45,841 nt of DNA from Kiritimatiellia bacterium (GTDB lineage Bacteria; Verrucomicrobiota; Kiritimatiellia; RFP12; UBA1067): positions 1 through 45,841 of the forward strand of contig JAGCFB010000032.1 in assembly GCA_017650345.1 (NCBI GenBank), in the 5' to 3' direction. The translations under genes were made by a program, and so were the position numbers. Below, piece after piece: positions 1 through 8,236 of this stretch (the stretch's first letter is position 1; the number at the start of each line of letters is the position of its first letter). The notes under the pieces are model-generated. The model ran no database searches. It was not told the DNA's origin and saw nothing but the letters and a program-made list of their open reading frames with translations.

Positions 1-175
1 CGGCGTAGTCCGCGGTGTCGTGCAGGTCGTCGCTGAGCGCCGCCGCGAGCGGCACCGTCAGCTCCGCATCGACGCGCAGCCGCTGCTCCCGTCCGCGCTC
101 CTCGGGCAGGTCGCCGATGATGCAATCGACGGACAGCCCCGAAATGCGCAGAACCATCGTTTCGGTCGTCTCCAT
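1..175 (-). CDS. folB: Dihydroneopterin aldolase FolB, N-terminal part (runs off window start)
   Basis: Reading leftwards from the ATG at 175-173, the 58 visible residues look like FolB: an opening strand with ISGLSVDCIIG, then LPEERGREQRLRVD, then DDLHDTADYA. These match the family pattern of an early Ile-Gly, a conserved PEER/Q segment and a D-D-x-x-D-T-x-D-Y stretch. FolB converts 7,8-dihydroneopterin to 6-hydroxymethyl-dihydropterin and glycolaldehyde in cytosolic folate synthesis. The rest of the gene lies outside the window. folE, an earlier step of the same pathway, is present at about 10.4 kb but is not linked in an operon. The start lies only 7 nt from a perfect -10 box, so the mRNA is probably leaderless. 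Confidence 0.8.
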   Translation of the reverse strand, partial: METTETMVLRISGLSVDCIIGDLPEERGREQRLRVDAELTVPLAAALSDDLHDTADYA

Positions 176-182
176 GGCGACT

Positions 183-194
183 ATTATACCACAA
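183..194 (-). promoter_or_regulatory. folB promoter, extended -10, leaderless
   Basis: On the minus strand the 12-mer TTGTGGTATAAT ends 7 nt before the folB ATG. It is an extended -10 (TGG plus TATAAT) with no recognisable -35. The same 12-mer, in opposite orientation, forms the pyrB promoter 48 nt away. A transcription start about 7 nt after the -10 would coincide with the A of the start codon. Confidence 0.7.
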
Positions 195-242
195 CGGCGG
201 CGGACGCGCATTTGCGGCGCGCAGGTACGGCGCGCGGGGACT

Positions 243-254
243 TTGTGGTATAAT
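243..254 (+). promoter_or_regulatory. pyrB promoter, extended -10
   Basis: TTGTGGTATAAT, identical to the divergent folB promoter. There is no TTGnnn at -35 spacing. Unlike folB, this promoter leaves a leader of about 25 nt carrying a good GGAGG ribosome site (274-278). Confidence 0.72.
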
Positions 255-286
255 ATTCACAAACGACAAAACTGGAGGATCCGAGG

Positions 287-1363
287 ATGTCACGCTTGAC
301 AGACATTTCGTGGGAAGATTTCGAGAGGCTGGGCCTCGAGGCGAAGAAGCCGTACCTGGAGCGCTTCGAGGGCGACGGGATGCCCTACCACACGCTTTTC
401 GCGCAGCAGTTCGACCGCGCGCTGCTGATGCGCCTCTGCGCGCTGGCGAACAGGATAAGGTTCATCAACAAGTCCAAGGAGGGCGCCCTCTACCTGAAGA
501 ACGTCCTCGCGCACAAGCGCGCGATGCTCTACTTCTCGCAGCCGAGCTCGCGCACGTTCCTCTCCCACCTCGCCGCCTGCCAGCTGCTCGGCATAACGAC
601 AGGCTCCGTGCGCGACGCCGCGACGTCGTCCGAGTTCAAGGGAGAGAGCCGCGAGGACTCCATCCGCACCTTCTCCTCCTACTTCGACATGATCATCATG
701 CGCTCGCCGGAGCAGGGCCTCGCCGAGAAGATGGCCTGGGAGCTGTCCAACAGCGAGCGTCCCGTGCCGATCCTCAACGCCGGCTCCGGCAAGGACCAGC
801 ATCCGACGCAGGCGCTCCTCGACATCTACACGCTCGTGCGCTCGTTCGAGAGGAAGGGCGGGATCGACGGACGCACGGTGACCTTCTGCGGCGACCTGAA
901 GCGCGGAAGGACGGTCCGCTCGCTCAGCTACCTGCTGACGGACTTCCGCGACGTGAAGCAGGTCTTCGTCGCGCCGCCGGAGCTGCAGGTGCCGGACGAC
1001 GTGACGGCCATTCTGCGCGAGAAGGGCGTCCGCTACGAGATATCCGACGACCTCAGGGCTGCTACGCGCGCGTCGGACGCGGTTTACATGACGCGCATCC
1101 AGGACGAGTGGGACAACGCGAAGGGGGAGTCCGCCAGGATCGACACCTCGCGCTTCAAGTTCGGCGCGGAGGAGCTCGAGCTCCTCGGTCCGGACTCCAT
1201 CATCATGCATCCGCTTCCGCGCCGCGACGAGATCGCGACGTGCTGCGACCACGATCCGCGCGCCATGTACTGGCGCCAGATGCGCAACGGCATGTGGATA
1301 CGCGCCGCGCTGATCGCCTCGACGTTCGGCTTCGAGCGCGAGATCATGGACTGCGGCTACTGA
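287..1363 (+). CDS. pyrB: Aspartate carbamoyltransferase catalytic chain
   Basis: 358 residues. PyrB condenses carbamoyl phosphate and L-aspartate to N-carbamoyl-aspartate, the first committed step of pyrimidine synthesis. The carbamoyl-phosphate loop is seen as SSRT (residues 87-90; STRT is more usual). HPTQALLDIYT follows at 172, GDLKRGRTVRSL near 202, and HPLPR at 308-312, followed by DEIATCCDHDPRAMYW as in the aspartate-binding domain. The length is somewhat above the usual 305-320 residues because of an N-terminal extension of about 30-40 residues. No pyrI regulatory chain is visible downstream. The start is set by GGAGG 9 nt upstream. The next gene, rpoN, follows after 38 nt with no obvious promoter between them. 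Confidence 0.92.
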   Translation: MSRLTDISWEDFERLGLEAKKPYLERFEGDGMPYHTLFAQQFDRALLMRLCALANRIRFINKSKEGALYLKNVLAHKRAMLYFSQPSSRTFLSHLAACQLLGITTGSVRDAATSSEFKGESREDSIRTFSSYFDMIIMRSPEQGLAEKMAWELSNSERPVPILNAGSGKDQHPTQALLDIYTLVRSFERKGGIDGRTVTFCGDLKRGRTVRSLSYLLTDFRDVKQVFVAPPELQVPDDVTAILREKGVRYEISDDLRAATRASDAVYMTRIQDEWDNAKGESARIDTSRFKFGAEELELLGPDSIIMHPLPRRDEIATCCDHDPRAMYWRQMRNGMWIRAALIASTFGFEREIMDCGY

Positions 1364-1401
1364 CGGGGCGCGGCGCGCGCGGCGAAGGCGGAAAGCAGGA
1401 C

Positions 1402-2814
1402 ATGGCTTTATCGGGAGAGCTGAGGCAGTCCCAGACGATGACGCAGACGATGACTCTGGCGCCGCAGCAGCGCCAGAGCCTCCACCTGCTCCAGCTCAGC
1501 CTCCCCGACCTCCGCACCGAGCTCTTCAACGAGATGGCCCGGAACCCCGTGATCGAGGAGATAGAGCCGACCCTCGAGAAGGCCACCATATCGCAGAAGG
1601 AGCAGGAGAACGCCGAGCGCGAGCGCGGGTTCGACAGCGACTACACCGAGGACGACGACATCCCCGGGACGGCCTACACGGCGGACGCGGACGCCCTGGA
1701 GCGGAGGCAGCGGTTCTTCGACTCGCAGACGCGCGAGGAGACTCTCGAGGAGCATCTCGCGAGCCAGCTCAAGATGTCCGACATCGACCCGGCCGACTAC
1801 CCGCTCGCGGAGATGCTCATCGGCGACCTCGACGACAACGGGTACTTCGCGGGATCCATCCCCGACGTGATGATGGTCTCCGGCGAGAGCGAGGCGAAGA
1901 TACGCTCGCTCCTCGCGGCCATACGCGACCTGGATCCGCCAGGCTGCGGCGCAACCTCCATAGAGGAGTGCCTCCTCGCGCAGCTCGACAAGCTGGACGG
2001 CTCGCCGTTCAGGGACGACGTCCGCGACCTCATCGCCAGGCACCATCTGGCGGACATCGCGGGCGGACGCATCGCGGCGGTGGAGCGCGACCTCGGCATG
2101 TCGCACGAGCGGTACGCGGACGTTCTTTCCGAGCTGAGGACGCTGGAGCCGCGCCCGGGCCGCGCCTTCACGCGCGCCGGGAAGTCCGTCGCCTACGTCA
2201 ACCCGGAGGTGCACGCCGTGAACGTGGGCGGACGCTGGACGGCGCGCGTGGACGACAGGAGCCTTCCCGACATCCGCATCTCGAAGCGCTACCTCCAGAT
2301 GCTGGAGGATCCGAAGACGTCGAAGGAGACGAAGGACTACATCCGCGAGAGGATCGCGGCGGCGAGGTCCATCTCCGAGGCTGTCGAGCGCAGGCAGGAC
2401 ACGATCTCGGGGATCGCGCAGGCGATACTGGACGCGCAGCCGGACTTCTTCACGGAGGGGCTGAAGGGCCTGAAGCCGCTGACGATGCAGGAGATCGCGG
2501 ACAAGGTCGGGGTGCACCACACGACGGTGTCGCGAACCGTCCGCGACAAGTACATCTCCACCCCGAAGGGGACCGTCGAGCTGCGCAAGTTTTTCGCGAA
2601 GGGGATAGTCGGCGAGCACGGCGAGCAGATCGCGCGGACGGACGTGCTGGACAGGCTGAAGGCGCTCGTGGACGGCGAGGACAAGGCGCATCCGCTCTCC
2701 GACGACAGGATATCGGAGCTCCTGAAGGGCGAGGGGTATCCCGTGGCGCGAAGGACGGTCGCGAAGTACCGCGGACAGCTCGGGCTGCCAGGCGCCCCGG
2801 ACCGCCGCGTTTGA
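1402..2814 (+). CDS. rpoN: RNA polymerase sigma-54 factor
   Basis: 470 residues, normal for the family. Sigma-54 directs polymerase to -24/-12 promoters and needs AAA+ activators to open the DNA. Region I is clear at residues 1-45: a glutamine-rich QSQTMTQTMTLAPQQRQSL followed by HLLQLS and the MARNPVIEE turn. An acidic linker follows (about 60-80), then the core-binding domain, a helix-turn-helix beginning near residue 362 (MQEIADKVGVHHTTVSRTV), and the RpoN box ARRTVAKYR at 449-457, which reads -24 elements. The ATG was chosen because region I starts immediately after it; the frame stays open far upstream only by reading pyrB out of frame. Probably co-transcribed with pyrB. No sigma-54 activator is visible in the window. 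Confidence 0.93.
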   Translation: MALSGELRQSQTMTQTMTLAPQQRQSLHLLQLSLPDLRTELFNEMARNPVIEEIEPTLEKATISQKEQENAERERGFDSDYTEDDDIPGTAYTADADALERRQRFFDSQTREETLEEHLASQLKMSDIDPADYPLAEMLIGDLDDNGYFAGSIPDVMMVSGESEAKIRSLLAAIRDLDPPGCGATSIEECLLAQLDKLDGSPFRDDVRDLIARHHLADIAGGRIAAVERDLGMSHERYADVLSELRTLEPRPGRAFTRAGKSVAYVNPEVHAVNVGGRWTARVDDRSLPDIRISKRYLQMLEDPKTSKETKDYIRERIAAARSISEAVERRQDTISGIAQAILDAQPDFFTEGLKGLKPLTMQEIADKVGVHHTTVSRTVRDKYISTPKGTVELRKFFAKGIVGEHGEQIARTDVLDRLKALVDGEDKAHPLSDDRISELLKGEGYPVARRTVAKYRGQLGLPGAPDRRV

Positions 2815-2825
2815 TGTGGCAGATA

Positions 2826-2834
2826 TGGTATAAT
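2826..2834 (+). promoter_or_regulatory. Extended -10 promoter of the BatC-like gene, leaderless
   Basis: TGGTATAAT lies just after the rpoN stop codon. The hexamer ends 7 nt before the ATG at 2842, so transcription should begin at or within 1 nt of the start codon. No -35 hexamer and no Shine-Dalgarno sequence are present. Confidence 0.68.
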
Positions 2835-2841
2835 ACTGAAA

Positions 2842-4272
2842 ATGGTCCTGAAGCACATAGCATTGCTCGTCGCCGCGGCGCTTGCGCCGGCGGTACGTGC
2901 GGCGGACGGGGCTGACCCCGCGTCGGACGTCGAGGTCTGGAACGAGGGCGTCTCCTCGTACCTGGCCGGCGACGCCACCAACGCAGTGCGCGTGCTGCGT
3001 CCGCTCATGCTCTCCCGCACCCACGGTCCGCGCGCAGCCGAGCTCGTCGCCAAGATCGCCTACGACAGGGCGCACGTCCTGGGGGCGGAGGACGCGCTGG
3101 AGTCCCTCGAGGAGGCCGCCGCCGCCGCGCAGATCGCGCTTCGCGCCGCGCCGGGCGACGCGCGCGCGAACAGGAACTTCACCCGCGCGACGGAGAACCT
3201 CGCAGAGCTCCGCGAGACCAGGCGCGTCAACAAGGTGCTGGAGTCCGCACAGGGCCGCGACCCCGCATCCATCCTCGGCGGGGCGATGCGCTCGGCGCGG
3301 ACCATGATGGACGACGCGTCCGCCTGCCGGACCAACGCGGCGGAGGCGGCGGTCGCGATGGCGGACTCCCTTTCGGCGCGCGCGGAAAGGCTATGCGACG
3401 CGTGGCTCCAGGCGAAGGCGGCGATCTGCCAGGCCGTCACCAACGAGGAGCAGGCGGCGACGATATCGCTCCAGGTCGATCAGGCGCGCGAGCGCACGGA
3501 GCGCGCAGCGAAGGCGCTAGGCGACCTGGCGGACGACGCGTACGCCGCGATCGCGGACTCCGAGCGCGACTTCACGCAGTTCTTCAAGCTGACGGTGCTT
3601 CCGCCGGAGGCGATGCGCGAGGATCTCCTCGTGCAGTCGAACGCGCTCCTCGGCGTCGATGCGTTCAACGGACGCGACTGGCAGCGCGAGGCGCTGGACT
3701 ACACGCGCGCGTTCCGCGCGAAGTTTCCGGCGTGGGCGCAGGCGTACGAGCAGCAGGCGGCGGCGGACACGAACATGCCGCCGTTCACGGCGGAGGCGCA
3801 GGCGCGCGTCGCCGAGCTTTCCGTCGAGCTGGAGAAGCGCCAGATATCGTGCTGCGAAAGCCCCGACGCCGCGAAGCAGGAGGAGGCGCTCGGGATGATC
3901 CGCGAGATACTCGGACTCCTTCCCGACCAGGGAGGAGGCGGACAGCAGGGGCAGGACAGGCAGCAGAAGGGCGAAGGCGACGGCCAGCCGCAGAAGTCCG
4001 AGGGCGGCGCGCAGCAGCAGGAGAGCGAGGGCGACGACAGCCGCGAGCAGGGCGCCGAGGAGGGGACGCAGGAGGAGAACCCCGAGCAGGACGGATGCGA
4101 CGACGAGGAGGACCGCGAGGGCCAGAAAGGCGGCGACGAAGGGGAGGAGCCGGGCGACAAGGAGGTCGAGGCGCTCCTCAAGATGGCGCAGGAGCGCAAC
4201 GACGAGCACGAGGCGGAGAAGCGCGCGCGCATGAGGAAGATGCCGCTTCCGCCGAACGAGAGGGACTGGTAG
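2842..4272 (+). CDS. Secreted TPR-like protein with acidic Gln-rich tail (BatC-like)
   Basis: 476 residues, no confident family. A signal peptide is visible (hydrophobic residues 6-16, cleavage probably near AVRA-AD). The body is alpha-helical and alanine-rich, with a TPR-like start (GVSSYLAGDATNAVRVLRPL) and many charged heptad-like helices. From about residue 365 the chain becomes a low-complexity segment rich in Gln, Gly, Glu and Asp for about 75 residues. It ends with a helix holding EKRARMRKMPLPP and terminal DW. In BatC-like proteins of aerotolerance (Bat) operons a low-complexity stretch is also followed by a basic end terminating in DW, which is the only basis for the comparison; no BatA/BatB/MoxR genes are adjacent. 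It is likely periplasmic. The gene has its own leaderless-type promoter. Confidence 0.6.
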   Translation: MVLKHIALLVAAALAPAVRAADGADPASDVEVWNEGVSSYLAGDATNAVRVLRPLMLSRTHGPRAAELVAKIAYDRAHVLGAEDALESLEEAAAAAQIALRAAPGDARANRNFTRATENLAELRETRRVNKVLESAQGRDPASILGGAMRSARTMMDDASACRTNAAEAAVAMADSLSARAERLCDAWLQAKAAICQAVTNEEQAATISLQVDQARERTERAAKALGDLADDAYAAIADSERDFTQFFKLTVLPPEAMREDLLVQSNALLGVDAFNGRDWQREALDYTRAFRAKFPAWAQAYEQQAAADTNMPPFTAEAQARVAELSVELEKRQISCCESPDAAKQEEALGMIREILGLLPDQGGGGQQGQDRQQKGEGDGQPQKSEGGAQQQESEGDDSREQGAEEGTQEENPEQDGCDDEEDREGQKGGDEGEEPGDKEVEALLKMAQERNDEHEAEKRARMRKMPLPPNERDW

Positions 4273-4306
4273 TCCCGTAACGCGACTTAAAGGATAGGAG
4301 AAACAC

Positions 4307-5416
4307 GTGACGGAAAAGAAGAAGATAGTGGTGGCGTGCGGCGGCACGGGCGGACACGCCTTTCCGGGGCTAGCCGTGGCCGAGGAGCTGCGCAGGCGCG
4401 GACACGACGTGACCATCTGGAACACGGGGCGCGACGTGGAGTCCAGCGTCATGCGCAGCTGGGACGGTCCGATATTCTCGACTGGCGCGAAGCAGCTTGC
4501 GCTCAAGAACGTGTTCGGCATCTGGCACTCGATCTGGCGCTGCCGCCGCGAGATGCGCAAGGCGAAGCCGGACGCGCTGCTCGCGATGGGGAGCTACTCG
4601 TCGCTTCCGCCCGTCCTCGCGGCGCGCGCGCGCGGCGTCCCTGCGGTCCTCCACGAGGCGAACACGGTCCCCGGCAGGGCGGTCGATTTCCTGTCCAAGT
4701 ACGTGAAGGCGGTGGCGATCAGCTTCGGGCAGACCGCGAAGCACCTGCCGGGCGTGAAGACCGTCCGCACCGGACTCCCCGTCCGCAGCGGGATCGCAGG
4801 CGGCAGGCGCTTCGACTTCATTCCGCCGAACGCCTTCGTCGTGTTCGTGACGGGCGGGAGCCAGGGGGCGCATGCGGTCAACATGCTCCTCAGCGACGCG
4901 CTCGTTCACATGAAGTCCGAGCTCGACCGCCGCGGCGCCGCCGCCTCGCGTCCGCTCTACGTCATCCACCAGACTGGCGTCAAGGACGAGGGAGTGGTCA
5001 CGGCCGCGTACATGCAGGCCGGGATGCCTGTCAGGGTGCACGCCTTCGAGAACGAGATGGCGAACGCGCTGGCGTCCGCGGACATCGTGGTCGCGCGCGC
5101 AGGCGCATCGACGTGCTTCGAGCTTGCGGCGTGCGGGAAGCCTGCGCTCCTCATTCCGCTTCCTTCGGCCCTGCGCGACCACCAGCACTACAACGCGGAG
5201 GCGTTCGCGGCAGGCGGCGCGGCGGACGAGGGCGTGCAGGCGAACCTTTCGGCGCACCAGCTCAGCCGCTACCTCCTCTCCAAGTACGACCATCCCGAGT
5301 CCCTGGCGAAGATGGGCGAGCGGATGAAGGCGCTCGCCGAGCCGGACGCGGCGGCGAAGGTCGCGGATCTCGTGGAGTCCATAGCGCGGCGTCCGCCGTC
5401 CCTGCACAGGCCATGA
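4307..5416 (+). CDS. murG: UDP-GlcNAc:lipid I N-acetylglucosaminyltransferase
   Basis: 369 residues, normal MurG length. It adds GlcNAc to lipid I to form lipid II on the inner face of the membrane. The GT28 N-terminal glycine loop GGTGGHAFPG is at residues 12-21. HEANTVPG, contacting the acceptor side, follows, then the second-domain loop TGGSQGAH at about 182 and the nucleotide-sugar signature ending in SALRDHQHYNAEAF. The start is a GTG 6 nt after AGGAG; no in-frame ATG fits the N-terminal motif. The stop overlaps the ATG of the next small gene. No mur or fts neighbours are present, so the gene sits outside a classical division cluster. Confidence 0.92.
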   Translation: MTEKKKIVVACGGTGGHAFPGLAVAEELRRRGHDVTIWNTGRDVESSVMRSWDGPIFSTGAKQLALKNVFGIWHSIWRCRREMRKAKPDALLAMGSYSSLPPVLAARARGVPAVLHEANTVPGRAVDFLSKYVKAVAISFGQTAKHLPGVKTVRTGLPVRSGIAGGRRFDFIPPNAFVVFVTGGSQGAHAVNMLLSDALVHMKSELDRRGAAASRPLYVIHQTGVKDEGVVTAAYMQAGMPVRVHAFENEMANALASADIVVARAGASTCFELAACGKPALLIPLPSALRDHQHYNAEAFAAGGAADEGVQANLSAHQLSRYLLSKYDHPESLAKMGERMKALAEPDAAAKVADLVESIARRPPSLHRP

Positions 5417-5730
5417 AGGTACCGGAGGGAAAGACAATAACGTTCACCTTCGCCTCGCACCAGGTGAAGGACGTGAAGCTGCTCTGGGCGGTCAACGTGA
5501 CCTTCCCCAGCGGAGCGGAGGGCGACGCCATGCTGCGCGTCCACGCCGAGGACGGCGAGGGCACGCCGGTCGCGAAGGGGTTCTTCGAGTTCGCCGGGAG
5601 GTCCGTCGCCATCGAGGACGGCGAGGGCGCGATAAGGTACGCGGACTTCGTGGCGGGCAAGCACGAGACTGCGATCTGGATGAAGCGTCCGGGCATGGAG
5701 CCCATCCCGGGCGCGCTGACGTTCGCATGA
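5413..5730 (+). CDS. Small protein of unknown function downstream of murG
   Basis: 105 residues, not recognised. The ATG overlaps the murG TGA (ATGA), the usual sign of translational coupling. The sequence alternates short beta-like strands (KTITFTFASHQ, LLWAVNVTFPSG, KGFFEFAGRSVAIEDG, IWMKRPGMEPIPG) and lacks a signal peptide or membrane segment. A small all-beta cytosolic protein is the most that can be inferred. It is followed after 16 nt by the sigma-like gene, with a GGAGG between them. Confidence 0.6.
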   Translation: MKVPEGKTITFTFASHQVKDVKLLWAVNVTFPSGAEGDAMLRVHAEDGEGTPVAKGFFEFAGRSVAIEDGEGAIRYADFVAGKHETAIWMKRPGMEPIPGALTFA

Positions 5731-5746
5731 GGGGAGGAGGCGCGCG

Positions 5747-6343
5747 ATGACCGACCACGAATGGTACGAACTTGTGAAGGAGGGCGGCGACGCCGGATGG
5801 AAGCCCGTATGGGAGAAGGTGATCGTGCCCGAGTCGCAGTCCCCGAAGAACGCCGAGATAATGCGCCGCTTTTCGCTGACGGACGGCGACCTCATGGGGA
5901 TGCTGTACGAGGAGATGATCGGACGGCGCAAGATCGACCTGTACCGCGACGACGGCGGAAGCCTCCAGGGCTGGCTCAGGAAGTACGTGAGGGGGTACAT
6001 ACTCAACGCGGACCCGAACAAGCACGGCGAGATTTCGCTCGAGAACGCGCACGCGGACGCCGAGGACGGTCCGTCCGAGATGGCGATCCCGGTTGACGAC
6101 CACAGGATTAGCCGCAACGAGGCGTGGAACATGACGCACCTCTGCTTCAGGGACCTCTGGAACGAGGAGCCGGAGCGCGCTTACGTGATGCTTCTCAAGA
6201 CGCGCTTCCACCTCTCCAGCGAGGAGGTCAAGGAGATGCTGGACGTCTCCTCCGCGGCGAACGTCGATCAGATGTTCTCGCGCTCGGTCAGGTTCATGCG
6301 CCAGGCGTGGGGGCGCTGGGACAAGAAGGGCTTCAAGTCGTAG
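5747..6343 (+). CDS. Divergent ECF-like sigma-70 family protein
   Basis: 198 residues. Two segments resemble sigma-70 regions. Around residues 60-85, RDDGGSLQGWLRKYVRGYI looks like the end of region 2, which melts the -10. Residues 140-190 (EPERAYVMLLKTRFHLSSEEV, then KEMLDVSSAANVDQMFSRSV) look like a region-4 helix-turn-helix. The region between, and the first 40 residues, are unusual, so it may be a specialised or degenerate ECF factor. No anti-sigma gene is adjacent. GGAGG lies 8-12 nt upstream of the ATG. It could also be a sigma-like DNA-binding protein without sigma activity. Confidence 0.6.
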   Translation: MTDHEWYELVKEGGDAGWKPVWEKVIVPESQSPKNAEIMRRFSLTDGDLMGMLYEEMIGRRKIDLYRDDGGSLQGWLRKYVRGYILNADPNKHGEISLENAHADAEDGPSEMAIPVDDHRISRNEAWNMTHLCFRDLWNEEPERAYVMLLKTRFHLSSEEVKEMLDVSSAANVDQMFSRSVRFMRQAWGRWDKKGFKS

Positions 6344-6354
6344 GGCGTACGGAC

Positions 6355-7140
6355 ATGAGACTCGTCGCAAACCTCCACACACTCATATGGGGAACCGAAA
6401 GCTGGGACGTTTCGGTATATCGCGACTCGTCGAGCGTGATAGCGGACGGGCCCAGGAGGGGCATGTCGCTTTCCGAGGTTCTGCCTGACTTCCCGCTGCT
6501 CGTAAAGGTCATCGACGTGAGGCGTCGCAACTCCGTGCAGGTCCATCCAAACGCGCGCACAGCGCTCGTGACAGGCGGCGAGCCGAAGACGGAGATGTGG
6601 TGCGTTCTGGAACCGGGCCCGATCTACGCGGGACTCAGGCCGGGGACGACGGCGGACGACGTGAGGGCGGCGGTCGCGAGCGGCAGCTTCGAGAACCTGC
6701 TCGTCAGGCACGACGCGAAGAGGTTCGACACGTTCTTCATCCCGGGCGGGCTCGTCCACGCCTTCGGCGACGGGGTGAAGGTGTACGAGGTCCAGCAGAG
6801 CTCGGACACGACCTTCCGCCTCTACGACTGGGGCCGCAAGGGCGCGGACGGCCGCCCCCGCGAGCTGCACGTCGAGAAGTCCATGCAGACCATCGACTTC
6901 TCCCTCCCCGTCCCCGTCGCACAGCGCGACGTCCATTGCGAGTTCTTCGACTTCGTGCAGCGCGAGCACGACGCCGACGCGGAGGTCGCCGCGCCGGCGG
7001 ACTCCTTCATGATAGTTTACGAGGTGGCGTCGGGCGCATCGACGCTCCTGGAGCCGGGCGAGCGAATGACAGTCGAGCCCGGGCGCGTATTCCTCACCAC
7101 GCTCCCCCGATGCGGTGCCGGGACGGGCAATATGATATAA
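6355..7140 (+). CDS. manA: Mannose-6-phosphate isomerase, class I (cupin)
   Basis: 261 residues, the short form of the family. It interconverts mannose-6-phosphate and fructose-6-phosphate, feeding GDP-mannose and envelope sugars. Zinc-site residues are recognisable: Q62 and H64 in SVQVHPN, E80 in KTEMW and H135 in GGLVHAFGDG. The signature VYEVQQSSDTTFRLYDWGR follows at about 143-161. Only 11 nt separate it from the sigma-like gene. Its stop codon TAA (7138-7140) lies inside the -10 box of the next gene. The C-terminal cupin ends rather abruptly but complete. Confidence 0.85.
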   Translation: MRLVANLHTLIWGTESWDVSVYRDSSSVIADGPRRGMSLSEVLPDFPLLVKVIDVRRRNSVQVHPNARTALVTGGEPKTEMWCVLEPGPIYAGLRPGTTADDVRAAVASGSFENLLVRHDAKRFDTFFIPGGLVHAFGDGVKVYEVQQSSDTTFRLYDWGRKGADGRPRELHVEKSMQTIDFSLPVPVAQRDVHCEFFDFVQREHDADAEVAAPADSFMIVYEVASGASTLLEPGERMTVEPGRVFLTTLPRCGAGTGNMI

Positions 7141-7141
7141 T
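7133..7141 (+). promoter_or_regulatory. Extended -10 of the AI-2E-type permease gene, overlapping the manA stop
   Basis: TGATATAAT spans the last codons of manA; the TAA stop of manA is positions 3-5 of the -10 hexamer. The hexamer ends 6 nt before the ATG at 7148. No ribosome site fits between, so a leaderless transcript is expected. Confidence 0.65.
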
Positions 7142-7147
7142 AATTCC

Positions 7148-8233
7148 ATGATCGAGTTCACCGAAAACCAGAGGAAGACGATCGCGAGCGGGCTCACGCT
7201 GCTTGCGCTCGCCGTCGTCTTCGCGTTCGTCGCATTCGTCGGGTGGGGCGCCCTGAAGGCCATCTCGTTCGTCGCGCCGGCCATCACGCCGGTCGTGGCG
7301 GGGCTGTTCCTGGCGCTCTTCTTCAAGCCGTACTACAACTGGTGGAAGCGGCTCGTCAGGAACCCGTCCGCCGCCGTCGCGCTGATGATGCTGTCCATAC
7401 TGGTGCCGGTATCGTTCCTCGTCTGGAACTTCGGCTCCTTCGTGGCGGACCAGGCGTCCAACCTCATAACGCAGGCGCCGCAGCTCGCGGCGCGGTTCAT
7501 GGACTGGTTCCACGAGACGTTCCCCAAGGCGCGCGAGCTTGCGGACAAGCTGGGGGTCCCGTACGCGGACTGGCTGGAGATATACAAGGTCAAGGCGGCG
7601 CAGGTCGGCGTGGGCGTGCTGGGGTCCGTCACCGGACTCGTCAGCTGGATCGTCGCGCTCATCTTCTTCGTGTTCTTCCTCACGCGGCGCGACATGCGCG
7701 GCGAGGACTACGTGAGCGAGATGCCGTTCCTCAAGGACGACACGCGCAGCTTCCTGGCGGAGCAGATCAACGCCTTCCAGGACATCATGGTCAGCTTCTT
7801 CCAGCGGCAGGTCGTGATCTGCCTCATCGAGGGCGTCCTGTACGGACTCGGCTTCATGTGCGTCGGGCTCCCCTACGGCTTCATCATCGGCTTCACGCTG
7901 GGCGTGCTCAACCTCGTCCCGCTCTTCGGAACCGTCACATGCCTCCCGATCGCGCTTCCCCTCGCCTACTTCGGCGCGGGCGGCAGCGGACTCCGCGTCG
8001 CCGGCGTCATATGTGTCTGGCTCGCCGGGCAGATACTCGACGGATACCTCATCACGCCGAAGATCCAGGGCAACAAGACCGGGCTCGGCTACGCGGGCGT
8101 GATCTTCTCATTCATCTTCTGGGGGTCCGTCTTCCAGTCCCTGCTCGGGCTCCTCCTCGCCATTCCGCTCTCCGCCTTCTGCGTCGTCCTCTGGCGCTCG
8201 CTCAAGTCGCGCTACATCCGTCCGGTCGTCTGA
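7148..8233 (+). CDS. AI-2E family transporter (UPF0118/PerM-like permease)
   Basis: 361 residues. The topology is typical of the family: two N-terminal membrane helices (about 15-55), a third at 75-95, a long amphipathic periplasmic segment (about 100-155) and then four or five C-terminal helices. Family signatures include the segment around ITPKIQGNKTGLGYAGVIFS and a GxxxGxLNLVP-like helix (FTLGVLNLVPLFGTV). Members have been linked to autoinducer-2 export, sodium/proton antiport or peptidoglycan-linked transport. The substrate here cannot be told. The start follows a -10 box directly and has no Shine-Dalgarno sequence. Confidence 0.87.
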   Translation: MIEFTENQRKTIASGLTLLALAVVFAFVAFVGWGALKAISFVAPAITPVVAGLFLALFFKPYYNWWKRLVRNPSAAVALMMLSILVPVSFLVWNFGSFVADQASNLITQAPQLAARFMDWFHETFPKARELADKLGVPYADWLEIYKVKAAQVGVGVLGSVTGLVSWIVALIFFVFFLTRRDMRGEDYVSEMPFLKDDTRSFLAEQINAFQDIMVSFFQRQVVICLIEGVLYGLGFMCVGLPYGFIIGFTLGVLNLVPLFGTVTCLPIALPLAYFGAGGSGLRVAGVICVWLAGQILDGYLITPKIQGNKTGLGYAGVIFSFIFWGSVFQSLLGLLLAIPLSAFCVVLWRSLKSRYIRPVV

Positions 8234-8236
8234 CGC

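Noticed and set aside
1408..3075. Minus-strand open frame opposite rpoN
   Set aside because: Shadow frame; the plus strand encodes an intact sigma-54 with its RpoN box.
3940..4180. CAG/GAG-rich tract as a repeat element
   Set aside because: It encodes the Gln/Glu/Gly-rich tail of the protein at 2842 and has no regular period.
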